DNA from: Przewalskia tangutica
Lineage: Eukaryota; Streptophyta; Magnoliopsida; Solanales; Solanaceae
Assembly (NCBI GenBank): GCA_029844215.1
Contig: CM056728.1
Span: forward strand, 53,421,789-53,485,788
Reading direction: 5' to 3'
DNA length: 64,000 bases
This document shows, one piece after another, positions 32,986 to 44,730 of the stretch. The translations under genes were made by a program, and so were the position numbers. How positions within the stretch are numbered: position 1 is the stretch's first letter; each line of letters starts with the position of its first letter. The notes below the pieces were generated by a model. That model searched no databases and was not told the origin of the DNA. It saw only the letters and a program-made list of their open reading frames with translations.

Positions 32986-33226
32986 GCCTGAATCCATAAG
33001 AACCTTTCGAGGTAGCTACACCAGTGGATGATTGGTTGGTAGCTGAGCGGGTAGATAAGATTTTCCCGGTGAGGGTACAGTCGTCAAACCCTAGCAGGCC
33101 TAGTAGAGATGAATACGACAGACTTTGAGGTCATTAGGAGTATGGTTATGTGGTCGTGGGTGGCATACTTTTGTATGAAGGGTGTAGCAAAAGGAGACTA
33201 TGTCGCTACCTATTAGATTGACTCCG
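32986..33226 (+). pseudogene. E3 protease remnant
   Basis: Reads IEPES, PFEVATPVDDWLVAERV and then DFEVI in shifted frames, matching the E2 protease after its active site (about 16970-17140). The active-site D-P-G is absent. It is joined to the non-pol segment near 32985, a junction not seen in the other elements, and is cut by LZ at 33227. Confidence 0.75.
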
Positions 33227-35720
33227 TGTTACACCCCGTAATTTCAGGACATGTTTTAAGAACGTACGTAAGAACTCAGAAATGATAAGATTAGAGACTT
33301 GTAAAAATTTATCGGAATTATGAAATTGTCGGAAAACGAAATATTATGACGAATGGGAGGGCGACACGTGTCACCCCCCTTAAGTGAGCTTGGACGAAAA
33401 TCAACATGGGTATAAGGGTCATTTGACCATTATTAAGATGACAAGTCTTGCAAGTAGTAGAGCTTGATAATATTGACTTGGTCAATGGGACCACTTAGCT
33501 TGATATTTAAAAGATTTGCATCCAAACCACACATATGTATTAATCTTAGCCCTCCATGTTGCTATATAAGGATACTAGTAGTGAGACAAACTTTCTATAC
33601 TTAGAAAAATTTCAAGAAATTGGATGAACAACAATAGGTGCTCTCGGGTTCCACACTTCCAAGAAAGAAAAAAAAATTGTTTGTTGTCCAATAAGCTCCA
33701 AACTTTAAACCAAGGTTCATGAGGGTATTGTAAGGGTATCTCAATAGAAAGATCCCGGAAAAAGATTGTTTTCGTATTAGTCGCAAGGTGAAAACCTAGT
33801 TGCTTTCTTAGGTTTTGATTGGAAGATTAAAGGGAAGTTGTTTGTGATATTCTAAGGGTCTCAAGTGGCGGATTGAAGTGTCAAGAAGAGTCTCTAAGTT
33901 GCTAAGGAGCGACTTTGGATTTGAAGTTGGATTAAGATTCGTTGAGGTAACAATCTTGTTCTCTTAAAGTGTTACAAGATTATATATTGTTGTTAGCCTT
34001 ACATTTTTACTAGCATGAAGTATATGTGTTGAAGATTTATAAGTGATATGGATTGTTGTAGCCTAAAATCCGAAATGACATATAAGCCATTTGAAGTTGG
34101 ATTACAATTTGGTCGTTAATTAGAATCGTCGCATGTTACGTACTTGAAGATTGTAGTAGTTATAATCGATTGCGACTTGATATTATGTTATACTAAACAA
34201 TTTGGATTGAAAAGGAATTGGATAAGAATTGGTGTTGTTGTGTCTCAAGTTGCCGAATTTACACTTGTAGTTGTACTAGTTTGATATCAATTGTGGGGCG
34301 GAATTTTACACGTCTAGTAGGCGTGTAATCCCCTATTGATAACTACATTGTTGAGCCTTAAATATGGCGTGTTTGGTTATTGAATTCGGCCTTGAAAAAT
34401 GTGGCAAAGTATGTAGAAACAAAGGAAGTGCTGTCCGATTTTCCGTAGAATTTAGTGACTTTGCACTTATAATATTCTACGTTTGAAGTAAGAAGTTAAT
34501 GGACGTATTATGGCCATTATAGGTTGAAGTACTAAGTATAGCGTATTCTACTTGAAGGATGGAATAGCTATCAAGGTTGAAGTACTTTGGAGCATTTTGC
34601 TACTTGTCGATAATCGTCGCGAGGTATGTGAACCTCGTCCTTCTTTTGGCATGTTCTACGTATGAAATATACATGTGGTGTTATTTCATGATTCTTTCTA
34701 CTCTTAGAGGTTAAGAGGTACGTACGTTGATTTACTCTATGTAAAAGGTATGTCTAAGAATCCTAAGTTCTTACCAAGTATTATGGGGGATGTTGGTAAG
34801 AGTCGTTAGGAAGTATTTGGAGTCGAGTTGACTTTGCAAATTTTACGGCACAAATGAGAATAAGTATCGAACAAGCCATTGCAGCGTTAATAAAGGAAAA
34901 TGTAATGACAATTGATTATATTAAAATGAGTAGAATTCTCCATCTGCATAGAAACTAAGATAAGACAAAATTGTATTACATTTTCTAGATCATGGCTACT
35001 TGAATAAGATCGTTAGAAATAAGTATAACTTATTCACAACGCACCAAAGTATATGTTACTTAATTTAAAAGAGTTTACGTATGAAGTTTTTAAGACTTTG
35101 AACCTTGAATTCTTAAAAGGTTAAGAAACTTTATTTTCAAGTTATGGGACTTGATTTCTAAAGGAAGAAATGACTTGATTTAAATGTATAGAATACTTGA
35201 TTTGGAAAGCATGGATTTCTTGATATTCTAAAGATAAGAGATTTTAAATTCTAAGTTAAGAAACTTGATTTCTAAAGTTAAGAGACTTGAAGTATTTTAA
35301 AAGTTATGTAACTTGATTTGAAAGTATAAGTCTCTTGGTTATAAAAAAATGAATTAGTCTAAGGCATAAAGTTAGTATAACGGTTTTATGGGAAGTTGGT
35401 TATAACGGCTTTATGGGAAGTTGGTTATAACAACTTTATGGAAGGTTAAGAGAATGATTTTCTCTAGTAATATAAACAAAGAATGACTTGAAATAAAGAA
35501 GGGCAAATTGTTTTAAAGGTACCAATTGGTTAAGGTTTTTAAGAAAGAAGTCACTTGATTTAGTTCAGAAATGTATTTCTAAAAGGTATTGTGACTTGTC
35601 TTGAAAAGTAGATATGACTTGATACTACGGTTATTAGTATCTTGGAAGTTTTATTTGAAAAAGAGTCATTCTAAAGGAGTAGAGGTGCGTAGTACGTTGG
35701 GTTAAATTCCCGGATTTTAT
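33227..35720 (+). repeat. LZ: gypsy LTR, 5' part
   Basis: Begins TGTTACACCCCGTAATTTCA and is closest to the E0 LTR. It holds a G-box GCGACACGTGTCACCC (about 33361), a TATA-like TATATAAG (33563), inverted repeat TTACACG/CGTGTAA (34306-34328) and the conserved block (34853-35022). It runs into the 57-bp array at 35721. Its 3' end and interior are not visible and should lie beyond E4 and E6. Confidence 0.88.
33563..33570 (+). promoter_or_regulatory. TATA-like box, LZ
   Basis: TATATAAG about 340 bp into the LTR, in the position of TATAAATA in the other LTRs. Confidence 0.5.
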
Positions 35721-36044
35721 ATGACATTATCGCGTCCCAGGAATAGGCCGGGCAGTATACCTTTATGGGCAGACTATATGACATTATCGCGTCCCAGGAA
35801 TGGGCCGGGCAGTATACCTTTATGGGCAGACTATATGACATTATCGCGTCCCAGGAATGGGCCGGGCAGTATACCTTTATGGGCAGACTATATGACATTA
35901 TTGCGTCCCAGGAATGGGTCGGGCAGTATACCTTTATGGGCAGACTATATGACATTATCGCGTCCCAGGAATGGGTCGGGCAGTATACCTTTATGGGAAG
36001 ACTATATGACATTATCGCGTCCCAGGAATGGGTCGGGCAGTATA
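35721..36044. repeat. 57-bp tandem array, about 5.7 units
   Basis: Units start at 35721, 35778, 35835, 35892, 35949 and 36006, exactly 57 bp apart, each with ATGACATTATCGCGTCCCAG and GGGCAGTATACCTTTATGGG. Variants change in order: AATAGGCC in unit 1, AATGGGCC in 2-3, AATGGGTC in 4-6. Because 57 is a multiple of three, long open frames appear on both strands; these are not genes. E4 interrupts the last unit. Confidence 0.97.
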
Positions 36045-36546
36045 TGTTATACCCCGTAGTTCCAGGGTATGTATGTGAGGATGTACGTACGAGAATACGA
36101 CAGAAATTTTGGAAAGAAAGAAAGAAGTGATTTTTTCGACGGAAAAGTTCCGGGTTTTGTGAAGGAAAAAGGTTCGTTGATGGGAATTGGATTCCCAGAT
36201 TTGGTATTTGGACTTCTTGGATTATATTAGAATTTTGGGATTTTATTTTGAGAAATGGTCACGTGGGCCCACGGAGAAATTTACTGTTTGTGGGGCCCGC
36301 TTTGTTTTGAGATTTTCGTATTTTGGATATTTTGGAAGATGAAATATTTTGACGAGTAAGGGGCGACACGTGTCACCCTCGAGTGGCCATGTGTCGAATT
36401 GGTGGACAAGTGGCTAGCCACTGTCCTCGCCGAAATGGCCATGACACTTGGTGTAGAAATCGTTGGCCATGTGGTGTGGTGGGACCCACACACACATGGC
36501 CCAATCTTGTCCACCCACTTGACTTGATCTTGGCCCTTGATTCTTC

Positions 36547-36554
36547 TATAAATA
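36547..36554 (+). promoter_or_regulatory. TATA box, E4 5' LTR
   Basis: TATAAATA followed by CCCC, about 0.5 kb into the LTR. Confidence 0.7.
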
Positions 36555-37616
36555 CCCCATTAGCTTGAAGACTAATTTCATCCCTCACTTGAATACTTTC
36601 CAAGGCAAAATACTCCCTCCCTTTGTAGTTGCTTTTTCGTCCCCCTCCCCCACTTGAGTAGAAATACTTTGTGTATTGTAGTATAATCCCAAATACCTTA
36701 GCCTAGTATCCCTAGTTGTATTCCAAAGATATTTCAATACTAGGAGCCCGAAAATACTACTTTATTCCAATAGTCGCAAAACGAAACCCTAGAAAAACCT
36801 TCATAGCTTGGTTGAAGTGTTTAGAGAAGTTGTTTAGAAACTTCTAAGGGTCGCTTGGAGCGGGTTGGAGCTTAAGGAATTGGAGCTAAACGTTGACCAG
36901 GATCGACTTATAATCATGGATAATTTTGGGCTTATCGAGGTAATGATCTATGTCCCCCTATTGTAATTGGATATTACATATTGTAGTAGTTATACTTGAG
37001 TATATTATATTGGAAGGATGATTATAAAGGATCGAATCAGATTTACATTGACTGCATTTACGAGACTTGTGTAGTATTATTGTGAAGCAGAATTGAACAC
37101 GTCCGGTTAGACGTGTAATCCCCTGAGAGTTGTTGGCCTGGTAGCGGGCCCTGGTAGGGGAGGAGATTTATGTGATAGAGGGGGGGGGTGCTGCCGAATT
37201 TTCTGTAGAATAAGGAATCTTGTATTTAGAATATTCTACGAAGAGAACTAGAAGTTGATAGATGTATTGTGGTTATTATAGGTTGATCTTCTACGCGCGA
37301 CATACTTGACTTGGCTTGTGGTTTAAGCTAAAAAGGTATGTGATTCTTCCTATACTCTTGAGCATGATTGTTGTGAACTATATAGTACGGTAGACGTACG
37401 TGTGTGAAATGAATTTTGTTTGTTTAAAACATAAAGTGTTATAATGGCTTTATGGGAAGTTAGTTATAACGACTTTATGAAGATAAAAGAAAGATTTGAT
37501 TTCGAAAGCTAAACAACTTGATTTTGAAAGTTAAGAGACTTGATCTTGAAAGATAAGAGACTTGACTTATAAATGACTTGATTTCAGAAAAAGAGAAGTA
37601 ACTTGATTTAAGTATA

Positions 37617-37621
37617 GGTTA
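37617..37621. repeat. Target-site duplication of S1 (GGTTA)
   Basis: GGTTA flanks the solo LTR here and at 41158-41162. The empty site with a single GGTTA is preserved in the E4 3' LTR at 55640-55644. Confidence 0.96.
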
Positions 37622-38325
37622 TGTAACGACTGCCCGGTTCAAGCATCGTGCCTTACAGGCACCCTAGTGATACATACATCGAGAAAATCAGAACATAAAA
37701 CAAGAGTCATTTAACAAGAGATATAATAAATAAACAAAGCAACCAAAACAGCTTGCCTTAAGATATACATAAAACACGAGCAGCTTTAATCCTTATACAA
37801 CCTCGCCACAACAGATTACTGCACTCTAAGATATACAATGACTATGACGGGACAGGGCCCCGCCATACCCCTGAATGTACAAGAACCTACAACTCAGGGA
37901 ACACCTACCAAAAGATAAGCCTCGGAGAAACGGAGCTTCAAACGCTGAATTGTGATCCTAAGAGCGAGGAACCACGGCCGATGTACTTACTCATGCGGAT
38001 GAACGCAGCCCGGGCGAGGTCAAGACAACAGTACCAAGTATGTGAAACTGCATAACATCAGAAATGAAATCATACTAGTCTATATAAAGCGGGAGACATG
38101 TATGATAACCAAACTACGATTCACAACATAAAACGATCATCACTCCAATATAACTATGGGTCTCACGCCCACCACATCAATCGAGTTCGTGACATGGCGC
38201 ATGCCCGAATCGTGACGGTAGACATGTCCATGATGCAACAATAATACCAATGTCCCATGGCCACATGCCCGGAATTCTGATCGGTGTAGACATGTCCATG
38301 TGACCTCAACAACAAGACAAAGAAT

Positions 38326-38590
38326 CCAAATGGAAGCATACCCGCGCGCTACGATCGTGTCGGTATGTCCAAAGGGAAACAATAAGACAACTTTCCAAAT
38401 GGACGCATACCCGTGCGCTACGCATCGTGTCAGTATGTCCAAAAGGAAATCACAAGGCGATAATCAAAATGGAAACATACCCGTGCGCTACGCATCGTGT
38501 CAGTATATCCAAAGCGATTAACCACAATACCTTAACCAAAATGGAAGCATACCCGTGCGCTACGCATCGTGTCAGTATGTCCAAAGCGAT
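38326..38590 (-). repeat. Four LTR minisatellite units of about 70 bp in S1
   Basis: Each unit contains GCATACCCGTGCGCTACGCA and TCGTGTCAGTATGTCCAAA with small changes. The same units occur in E6 (about 56660-56950 and 62250-62530) and, on the other strand, as three units in E4 (41533-41741). Confidence 0.88.
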
Positions 38591-40470
38591 TAACAACAAT
38601 AATACTATCAGCGAACGCATCTGCGGAATTTCTCCGTCATCGCCAAGACGCCCAAGTAAGTTCTCAACTATCAACCGACCCTCTATCGAGAGACGCGGTA
38701 ACACAGAAACACAACGCTTGTACAATAAAGGCTATCATCACAAGCATAGGCAAGTTTCACAACAACAAGCATAGGCAAGTTTCACACAACTCAAAGTACT
38801 TTCATTTTATGCCAAAGTCCGGGTTTTTAACCCCAAAGTACTACATACGTTAAGTTCTTTTAAAAGAGATCCATTACTTTTATAAGTCACCCGATACCCG
38901 TAGTATTAGAATGACCAACCCACCTTCCTTTTCAAAATCAAGTAACAACATTCTTTTCCTAAGTTCCAGTTTGCCTAGTTTCAATTACTCAAGCTTCTCA
39001 TTTTCAAATGGTTTCATAGTTCCCCAAACTTAATCACTTGATTCCTTTTTAGAACAATTGAGTAACATATGTCATATACGTGAGTAGTTTATTCTTGTTT
39101 ATAACGATCTTATTACAGCAGCCATGATCTAGAAAATGTAATATCATTTTGTCTCATCTTAGCTTCTATGCAGATGGAGGTTTCTACTGGTTTTAATACA
39201 ACACATCATTATTCAATACATTTCCTTTATTAACGCTGCAGTGGTCTGTCGATACACATTCTGATTCCCGAAATCAGTAAAACATTATCCCTTTAAAACC
39301 AAGTACTCATTACTCATGAATGAGGTTTCACACAAACATCCACATTAAAACAAATAAGTTAAGTCTCTTATCTTATAAGATCAAGTCTCTTAACTTCTAA
39401 CATCAGTAAACCATTTTCACTTACATAAGGTCGTTATAACTAACTTCCCATAAAGCTATTATAACACCCTATGTTTTAAACCAACCAAATCACTTAGCAC
39501 ATGTACGTCTACCGTACTACATAGTTCTCAACAATCATGCTAGAAAAGATAGGAAGAGGTTCACATACATCGCGACGATTTATCGACAATAAGCAAAATG
39601 CTCCAAGTACTACAACCTTGCTAGCCCTTTCCACTCCTCGAGTAGAATACGCTACTCTTAGTACTTTCACCTATAAAGGTCACAAACGTCTATTAACCCC
39701 AAAACACAAGTTTTCTATCTTTCTATAGAAAATTGGCAAAGACTCTCCCGCAACAGCGTAAATCTCCTCCTCTATCGAGGCCGGCCACCAAGCCAACCGG
39801 GGGTTTACACGCCTAACGGACGTGTACAATTCTACACAAGTCTCATCGCAATACGCACTATGTAAATACATTCGATTCAGTTCTTTATTCTTCAGCTTAA
39901 GTCAAAAGACATCCGAATACTAAGTAGTTCCATATATAGTATACTTCAACTATATACTCTAACAAACATGTAATTTCCAATTACAATAGAGACAAGATAA
40001 TTACCTCGATAAGCCCAAAATTATCCGAGTTTAATGTCGCTCCCGAGCAAGGTTTAGCTCATCAATTGGCGCCCAAACCACTCCAAACAACCCTTAGAAG
40101 TTCTAACTAACTTCTACTCAAATACTTCAACCAACTATGAAGATTTCCTTAGGGTTTGGTTTGAGACTAAAAAGGACAAAAGGTAGTATTTAGGACTCTA
40201 CGTAAAGAGGTATCTTTGGAATACTACAAGGTACAAGGCTAAGGTATTTTGGGCATTATAACAATACTAGGAGTATTTCTATACCACAACAAGGGTATTA
40301 TACGAAAACAACTAGGCTAGTGGGTACCACGGCTAGCCCTCACAAGGGGAGGGAGACCTCACGCCAAAGGCCACTTTCTGGGAGAGGAGCTCTTGGACGA
40401 GAGTCAACAAGAGGGAGGAGGATTCAAGACTTGGAAACATTTGTGGATGAATGAAGTCTTCACAGCGTGG

Positions 40471-40478
40471 TATTTATA
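40471..40478 (-). promoter_or_regulatory. TATA box, S1
   Basis: TATTTATA on the plus strand, i.e. TATAAATA on the minus strand, about 0.68 kb from the LTR start. Confidence 0.65.
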
Positions 40479-41162
40479 GCAAACCCAAATGCCAACCAAT
40501 GGCCAAGATCAAGCCATGTGCAAGGCAAGTGTAAGGCCAAGATCAAGCCAAGTGCACCCTAGACCCTACTCCTTAAAACCCTCACAAATATCTGCACAAA
40601 TATCAAGCCCAACTTGCCCTCAATTCGCCAAGTCACGCCCCACTTGTTCATTGTGAGGGTGACACATGTCACCCTCCGTTGGTCCGAATGTTTCGTCTCT
40701 CGGAAAAATCCGCAAAAATACAAAACGACATAGCCGGAATTTTCCTTCGCAGTTACGCAAAGCGTTTAAAAACGACTCCAACCGTGTTGTGTACAAATGT
40801 AAATCGCCAAGGTGCCACATGGGGTGACACGTGTCGCCCCGATTCGCCAGAATATTTCGTCTTAGAAAATATCCAATTTACGGAAATCTCAAAAACAAAG
40901 GTTCTACAAAATCAGTAAATTTCTCCCGTGGGCCCCACGTGACCATTTCCGAAAATAAAATCTCAAAATTCTAATATAATCTATGAAGTCCAAATACCAA
41001 ATCTGGGAATCCAATTCCCATTAACGAACCTTTTTCTTCACAAATAACCGGAAACTTTTCCGTCGAAAACTCACATCTTTCTTTCTTTTCAAAATTTTCT
41101 GCCGTACTCTCATACGTACGTCCTCACATACATACCCTGCAACTACGGGGTATAACAGGTTA

Positions 41163-42764
41163 CTTGTTTTGAAAAGAGTAAGTATTTGAGTTTTAAAGAG
41201 TATACTTGATGTTGTTTTAAAAGAAAGGCACTTTGTTTAAAAAGTATAGAGTACTTGATTTTAAAAGTCTTGTAAAGGTTTTTACGAAAGTATAGTAATT
41301 TGGTTTGAAAAGGAAATGTGTTTTTGATACTACGAGTATTAGTATCTTTTACGTAAAAAGAGGTCTTTTTGAAAGAATGAAAGTAGGTATTATTTCTGGG
41401 TTTGAAACCCGTATTGTTGACATAAAATGAAAGTACGTTGAACTTGCCTATGCTTGTTGTGATAGACTTTGTTGTGCAAGTGTTTGATTGTGTGCTACCG
41501 TGTCCCTCGGGAGTAGGCTATCGATTGATTGCTTGGACATACTGACACGTTGGATGGTCCACGAGTATGCGTCCACTATTGAGTATTATCTGGTTATTTC
41601 TTTTGGACATACTGACACGTTGGATGGTCCACGAGTATGCGTCCACTTTGAGTATTATCTTGTTATTTCCTTTGGACATGCTGACTCGATGGATGATCCA
41701 CGGGCATGCGTCCAGTAGGATGGTTGCATGACCATGCTTTCCGAGGTAAGATGCCGGGGCATGCGGTCATTGTGAGGGTTTTGTTATTTGTCCATGGACC
41801 GCTAATCCATGAAGCTTGCCGCGGTGACGAGCGATCACGGGCTTGATTTGTACATGTGGTTACAGGCACACTTTAGATACTTGTCCTGGTCATTTCTCGT
41901 GTATCGGCAGGCTCTGGTAGATAGCTTGAGATACTTGCCTCGGTCATATCTCGTGAGACGGTAGGCTATGGTACGTTCGCTTATAGTACTTGCCTCGCCG
42001 CCATGCGTGGCTAGCTTTTGATCCGTAGTTGGCTCGCATTTGCCCGTGAAGGATATGACTAGCTTTTGAACCGTATGGGCGATTCTACTTGCCCGATTCG
42101 GTTTGACGACGCAGCGTGATCTAGTGTTCGAGTTCACATATGGGTGTTGTTTTACATCATGCATCGGGCAGTGAGGAATGAGTTCCACGGCATGATTGAT
42201 ATTATGGGCGTGAGACCCATAGTTATGTGTAGTGATTATTCGGGGATACGCGCCCTTACTTGGCATAATCACATTTATCGCAAACCGGTTTTATAAAATG
42301 ATGAAATATGATTTTATTACGATTTTCAGCCACATACTTGGTACTTGTTATCGACCTCCTTGAGGCTGCGTTCATGCCGCAGTAGGGTACATCGGTTGTG
42401 GATCCTCGCCAGGATCACGCCAAAGATTTTGGGAAGCTCCGTTTCTCCGAGGCTTATCTTTGGTATAGTCCCCGTCGGTGTAGTTACTTGTACATTCTGT
42501 GGTATGGCGGCCCCGTCCGTCATAGTTATGGTTACATTCTTAGAGGTGCAGTAATCGTTGTGGGCGAGTTTTGTAAAAGGATTTAACTGTTGATTTGATA
42601 TATATATGTATATATTCAGGAAGGTGACCGTTTTGGTTAGCTTGTTTCATACTTTATGTCTTGTCTCATGTTTTAGTTTTTATTTCCGCTGATTTTCTCT
42701 GATGTTGTATCACTAGGGTGCCCGGGGTAAGGCACCAATCGCGGGCCGAGGTCGGGTCGTGACA
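41163..42764 (+). repeat. E4 5' LTR, second part
   Basis: Resumes after S1 with CTTGTTTTGAAAAGAG, matching 55645 in the 3' LTR, and ends GGTCGTGACA at 42764. Holds three repeats of 69-70 bp starting at 41533, 41603 and 41672 (TTGGACATACTGACACG). Confidence 0.92.
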
Positions 42765-42768
42765 AAAG

Positions 42769-42780
42769 TGGTATCAGAGC
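42769..42780 (+). other. Primer-binding site, E4
   Basis: TGGTATCAGAGC, complete initiator-Met tRNA match, four bases after the LTR. Confidence 0.92.
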
Positions 42781-42971
42781 AGTTAGTCCTCGGAAAGTGT
42801 CTACAGACCGTATCTAGTAGAGTCTTGATTATCGGCGTGTTGTGCACCACACCTATAATCAGGAGGCTATGGGATATCTAGGATTGGTTTCTATTTCTTC
42901 TCACTCTGAGATCGTGCCTTAGAGTTGTGTTGTAAGTTGGACTCCCTCTAGCGTATTCTTATGTACCCGTT

Positions 42972-43640
42972 ATGCCTCTACGCAAGGCAACCAGGGCCCA
43001 GATGGGCAAGGCAGCAGAGGGAGCTACGAGTAGAACACAGAGGGTTACGAGGGCACACCCGGTCATTACGAGATAGTACTTGACGACGAGTTTTATGACG
43101 CCGCTAGCCTCAGTGAGTTTAGAGCGGCGGCGATTTCTCGAGGCCACGATACCGAGCCTCGGCCCACGCCGAGCCGAGGATATGAGTTCAAGGAGATGGC
43201 GATTACTAGCCAGGTGGTGGTCGGAATGAGGACGGACGGAGCCGGTGGTTCCGCAGACGATGATTCACCCTAGATCCATGGTCCGAGACTTCGGATTTCT
43301 TGAGTGCGATTCGCCAGAGTTCTATGGATAGAGAGCTGAGGATGATCCTCAGGGTGTCGTGCTAGTTTGGGAGATTATTATACCTGTGGCCGTCAGGGCC
43401 ATGTGATGGGAGGATGTCCTAGTAGGAGGGATACAGGTAGGAGGACTCAGCCTACCGGGTTAGTTGCGGATTCAGTGGTTCGGAGAGGAAGGGGTGTTAG
43501 CCAGGAGAGGCCACCCCCACCTCGGTGTGGCTGTTGTGATAAGCGTCATGGTGGGGAGTGTCGTACTGCTTCGACAGCTTGTATGCTTACGGCCAACAGG
43601 GCCATTTGGTGAGAGTTTGTCCGACCAGAGGTAGCACAGA
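42972..43640 (+). pseudogene. E4 gag remnant
   Basis: The ATG at 42972 gives MPLRKATRAQMGKAAEG. Later frames give CDSPEFYG (about 43300) and a zinc knuckle YTCGRQGHVMGGC (about 43380), missing its first Cys. PPPPRCGCCDKRHGGECRTA follows (about 43514). The main capsid domain between these is deleted. Same structure as E1 gag, shorter. Confidence 0.8.
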
Positions 43641-44692
43641 TGTAGAGACTCAGCCTTCGGGATCGGTGGCTGGTTCATCGCCTTATATAGCTAGGCGCCC
43701 TGCAGGGCAGGATTATGGTTAGAGCGACAAAGGGAAAGTGAGGCAGTAGTTGCAGAGATATCTTTAGCCCTTAAGAGACTTGTTTATGTTGTTATGGTGG
43801 GTACATGTTAGGTGCTATGTACGGATAGCATTGTGTTAAGTGTGAATTAGAAAACATGGGCAGTTGAGAAAGGGTAAGTCTGGAGACGAGACGATTATGA
43901 GCCTTAGAATTTATAACAGTTAGGACCTTGGATGCAAGGCCGTTTTGAGTAAAAGATTTTGTTTACGATTTGATCTTTGTCGGAGTACATTGTATACGTG
44001 GAGTATAATTGTGTGATAAGTCCCTGAGTGGTGTGAATTATAAGAGGGTAGTTGAGCTAAGAAGACCACTAGGTTTTCGTGACTTGATTAGTGAGATTGT
44101 TCTGGATCGGGGAACAAGAGTTTGGCGCGACGAATGGATCGGGTTGAGGCAAGGTCGCGGGTCAACCCGCAGCCCGGAATGAGGTGGGGTCAGTTCGAGT
44201 TGGTCCCGCCAGGTGGTAGGGTCACGAGGGTGCTAGGCCCAAGTTTAGGTAACCATCGTATGAGTTCGTGGATATGTTCGACTAGAATCGGATCGTGAAG
44301 GCCGGGAATGGCCTTAGAGGGAATTTGAAGCTAGTGAGATGACCAAGTTTGGAGGTGATGACTCCAAAGTTTTGGGAAACAGAAGCGATGACTGAAGTGT
44401 GGTACGTATAATAGAAAGATTTCAGGTGTTCGAGAAGGGTACGACGAGTAAGAAAAGAAGCGGACGCGTGTTATGAAAACGGAAGTGATCATTTCTTTTG
44501 AAAAGTGAAGATACGAATGGAGTATCCTTTAGACCATGGGTGGGAGCTTTTTGTGATGATTAGAGGTGTTTCCTCGTTGGCTTGGATTTGAGTTTTGCGC
44601 ACACGTTATATTCTGGCCATTGGTGGCATGATCGGTTTTTGTAAGTATAGTAGTGGAGACTATACCGGCACACGTTTGATTAGAGGCTTAGA
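43641..44692 (+). repeat. Non-pol segment and 3' tail of E4
   Basis: About 1 kb without a coding frame, collinear with E1 5844-6480 joined to 7261-7541, with no integrase remnant between. Inverted repeat CGGGTTGA (44140-44147) / TCAACCCG (44162-44169). It is the simplest version of the shared segment. Confidence 0.75.
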
Positions 44693-44730
44693 AGGAACAT
44701 TCGGGACGAATGTTTCTAAGGGGGGAAGAA
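44693..44730 (+). other. Hairpin plus polypurine tract, E4
   Basis: Hairpin 44693-44717 identical to that of E1, then AAGGGGGGAAGAA (44718-44730) and the 3' LTR. Confidence 0.88.

Larger units (their letters stand above)
28140..33226 (+). mobile_element. E3: truncated or interrupted gypsy element
   Basis: Plus-strand element inserted in the copia fragment, with a 5' LTR (28140-31874), a PBS and 1352 bp of interior before LZ cuts it. The 3' part is not in the window to the right and may lie beyond 64000 if all inner layers are insertions. The left flank CCATA before 28140 is a candidate target duplication. The interior is a mosaic of gag start, shared non-pol segment and protease scrap. Confidence 0.85.
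36045..37621 (+). repeat. E4 5' LTR, first part
   Basis: Starts TGTTATACCCCGTAGTTCCA. Contains TCACGTGGGCCCACG (about 36260), G-box GGCGACACGTGTCACC (36362-36377), TATA (36547), ACACGT...ACGTGT inverted repeat (about 37097-37116) and a G run near 37180. Interrupted by S1 after GGTTA (37617-37621). Confidence 0.92.
37622..41157 (-). repeat. S1: solo LTR
   Basis: A complete 3536-bp LTR on the minus strand with 5-bp target duplication and no interior, the product expected from recombination between two LTRs of one element. It is of the E6/E4 family: start TGTTATACCCCGTAGTTGCA (at 41157 reading left), TATA at 40478, four repeats of about 70 bp (about 38326-38590) and the conserved block (39094-39262). 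Two G-box palindromes lie at 40655-40676 and 40821-40840. Confidence 0.95.

Noticed and set aside
33227..35720. LZ as the 3' LTR of E3
   Set aside because: Its start and U3 differ clearly from the E3 5' LTR and match the E0 family better; there is also no hairpin-PPT before it. It is a separate insertion.
35721..36044. CRISPR-like array
   Set aside because: Units are head-to-tail with no unique spacers, in a plant transposon context.
35671..36130. Overlapping open frames of over 110 codons on both strands encoding 19-residue repeats
   Set aside because: They follow from a 57-bp unit divisible by three with no stop; open frames on both strands and in two plus frames argue against a gene.
37622..41157. 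S1 as one LTR of a larger element paired with E6
   Set aside because: Its own 5-bp duplication closes on both sides within E4, so it is a complete solo LTR.
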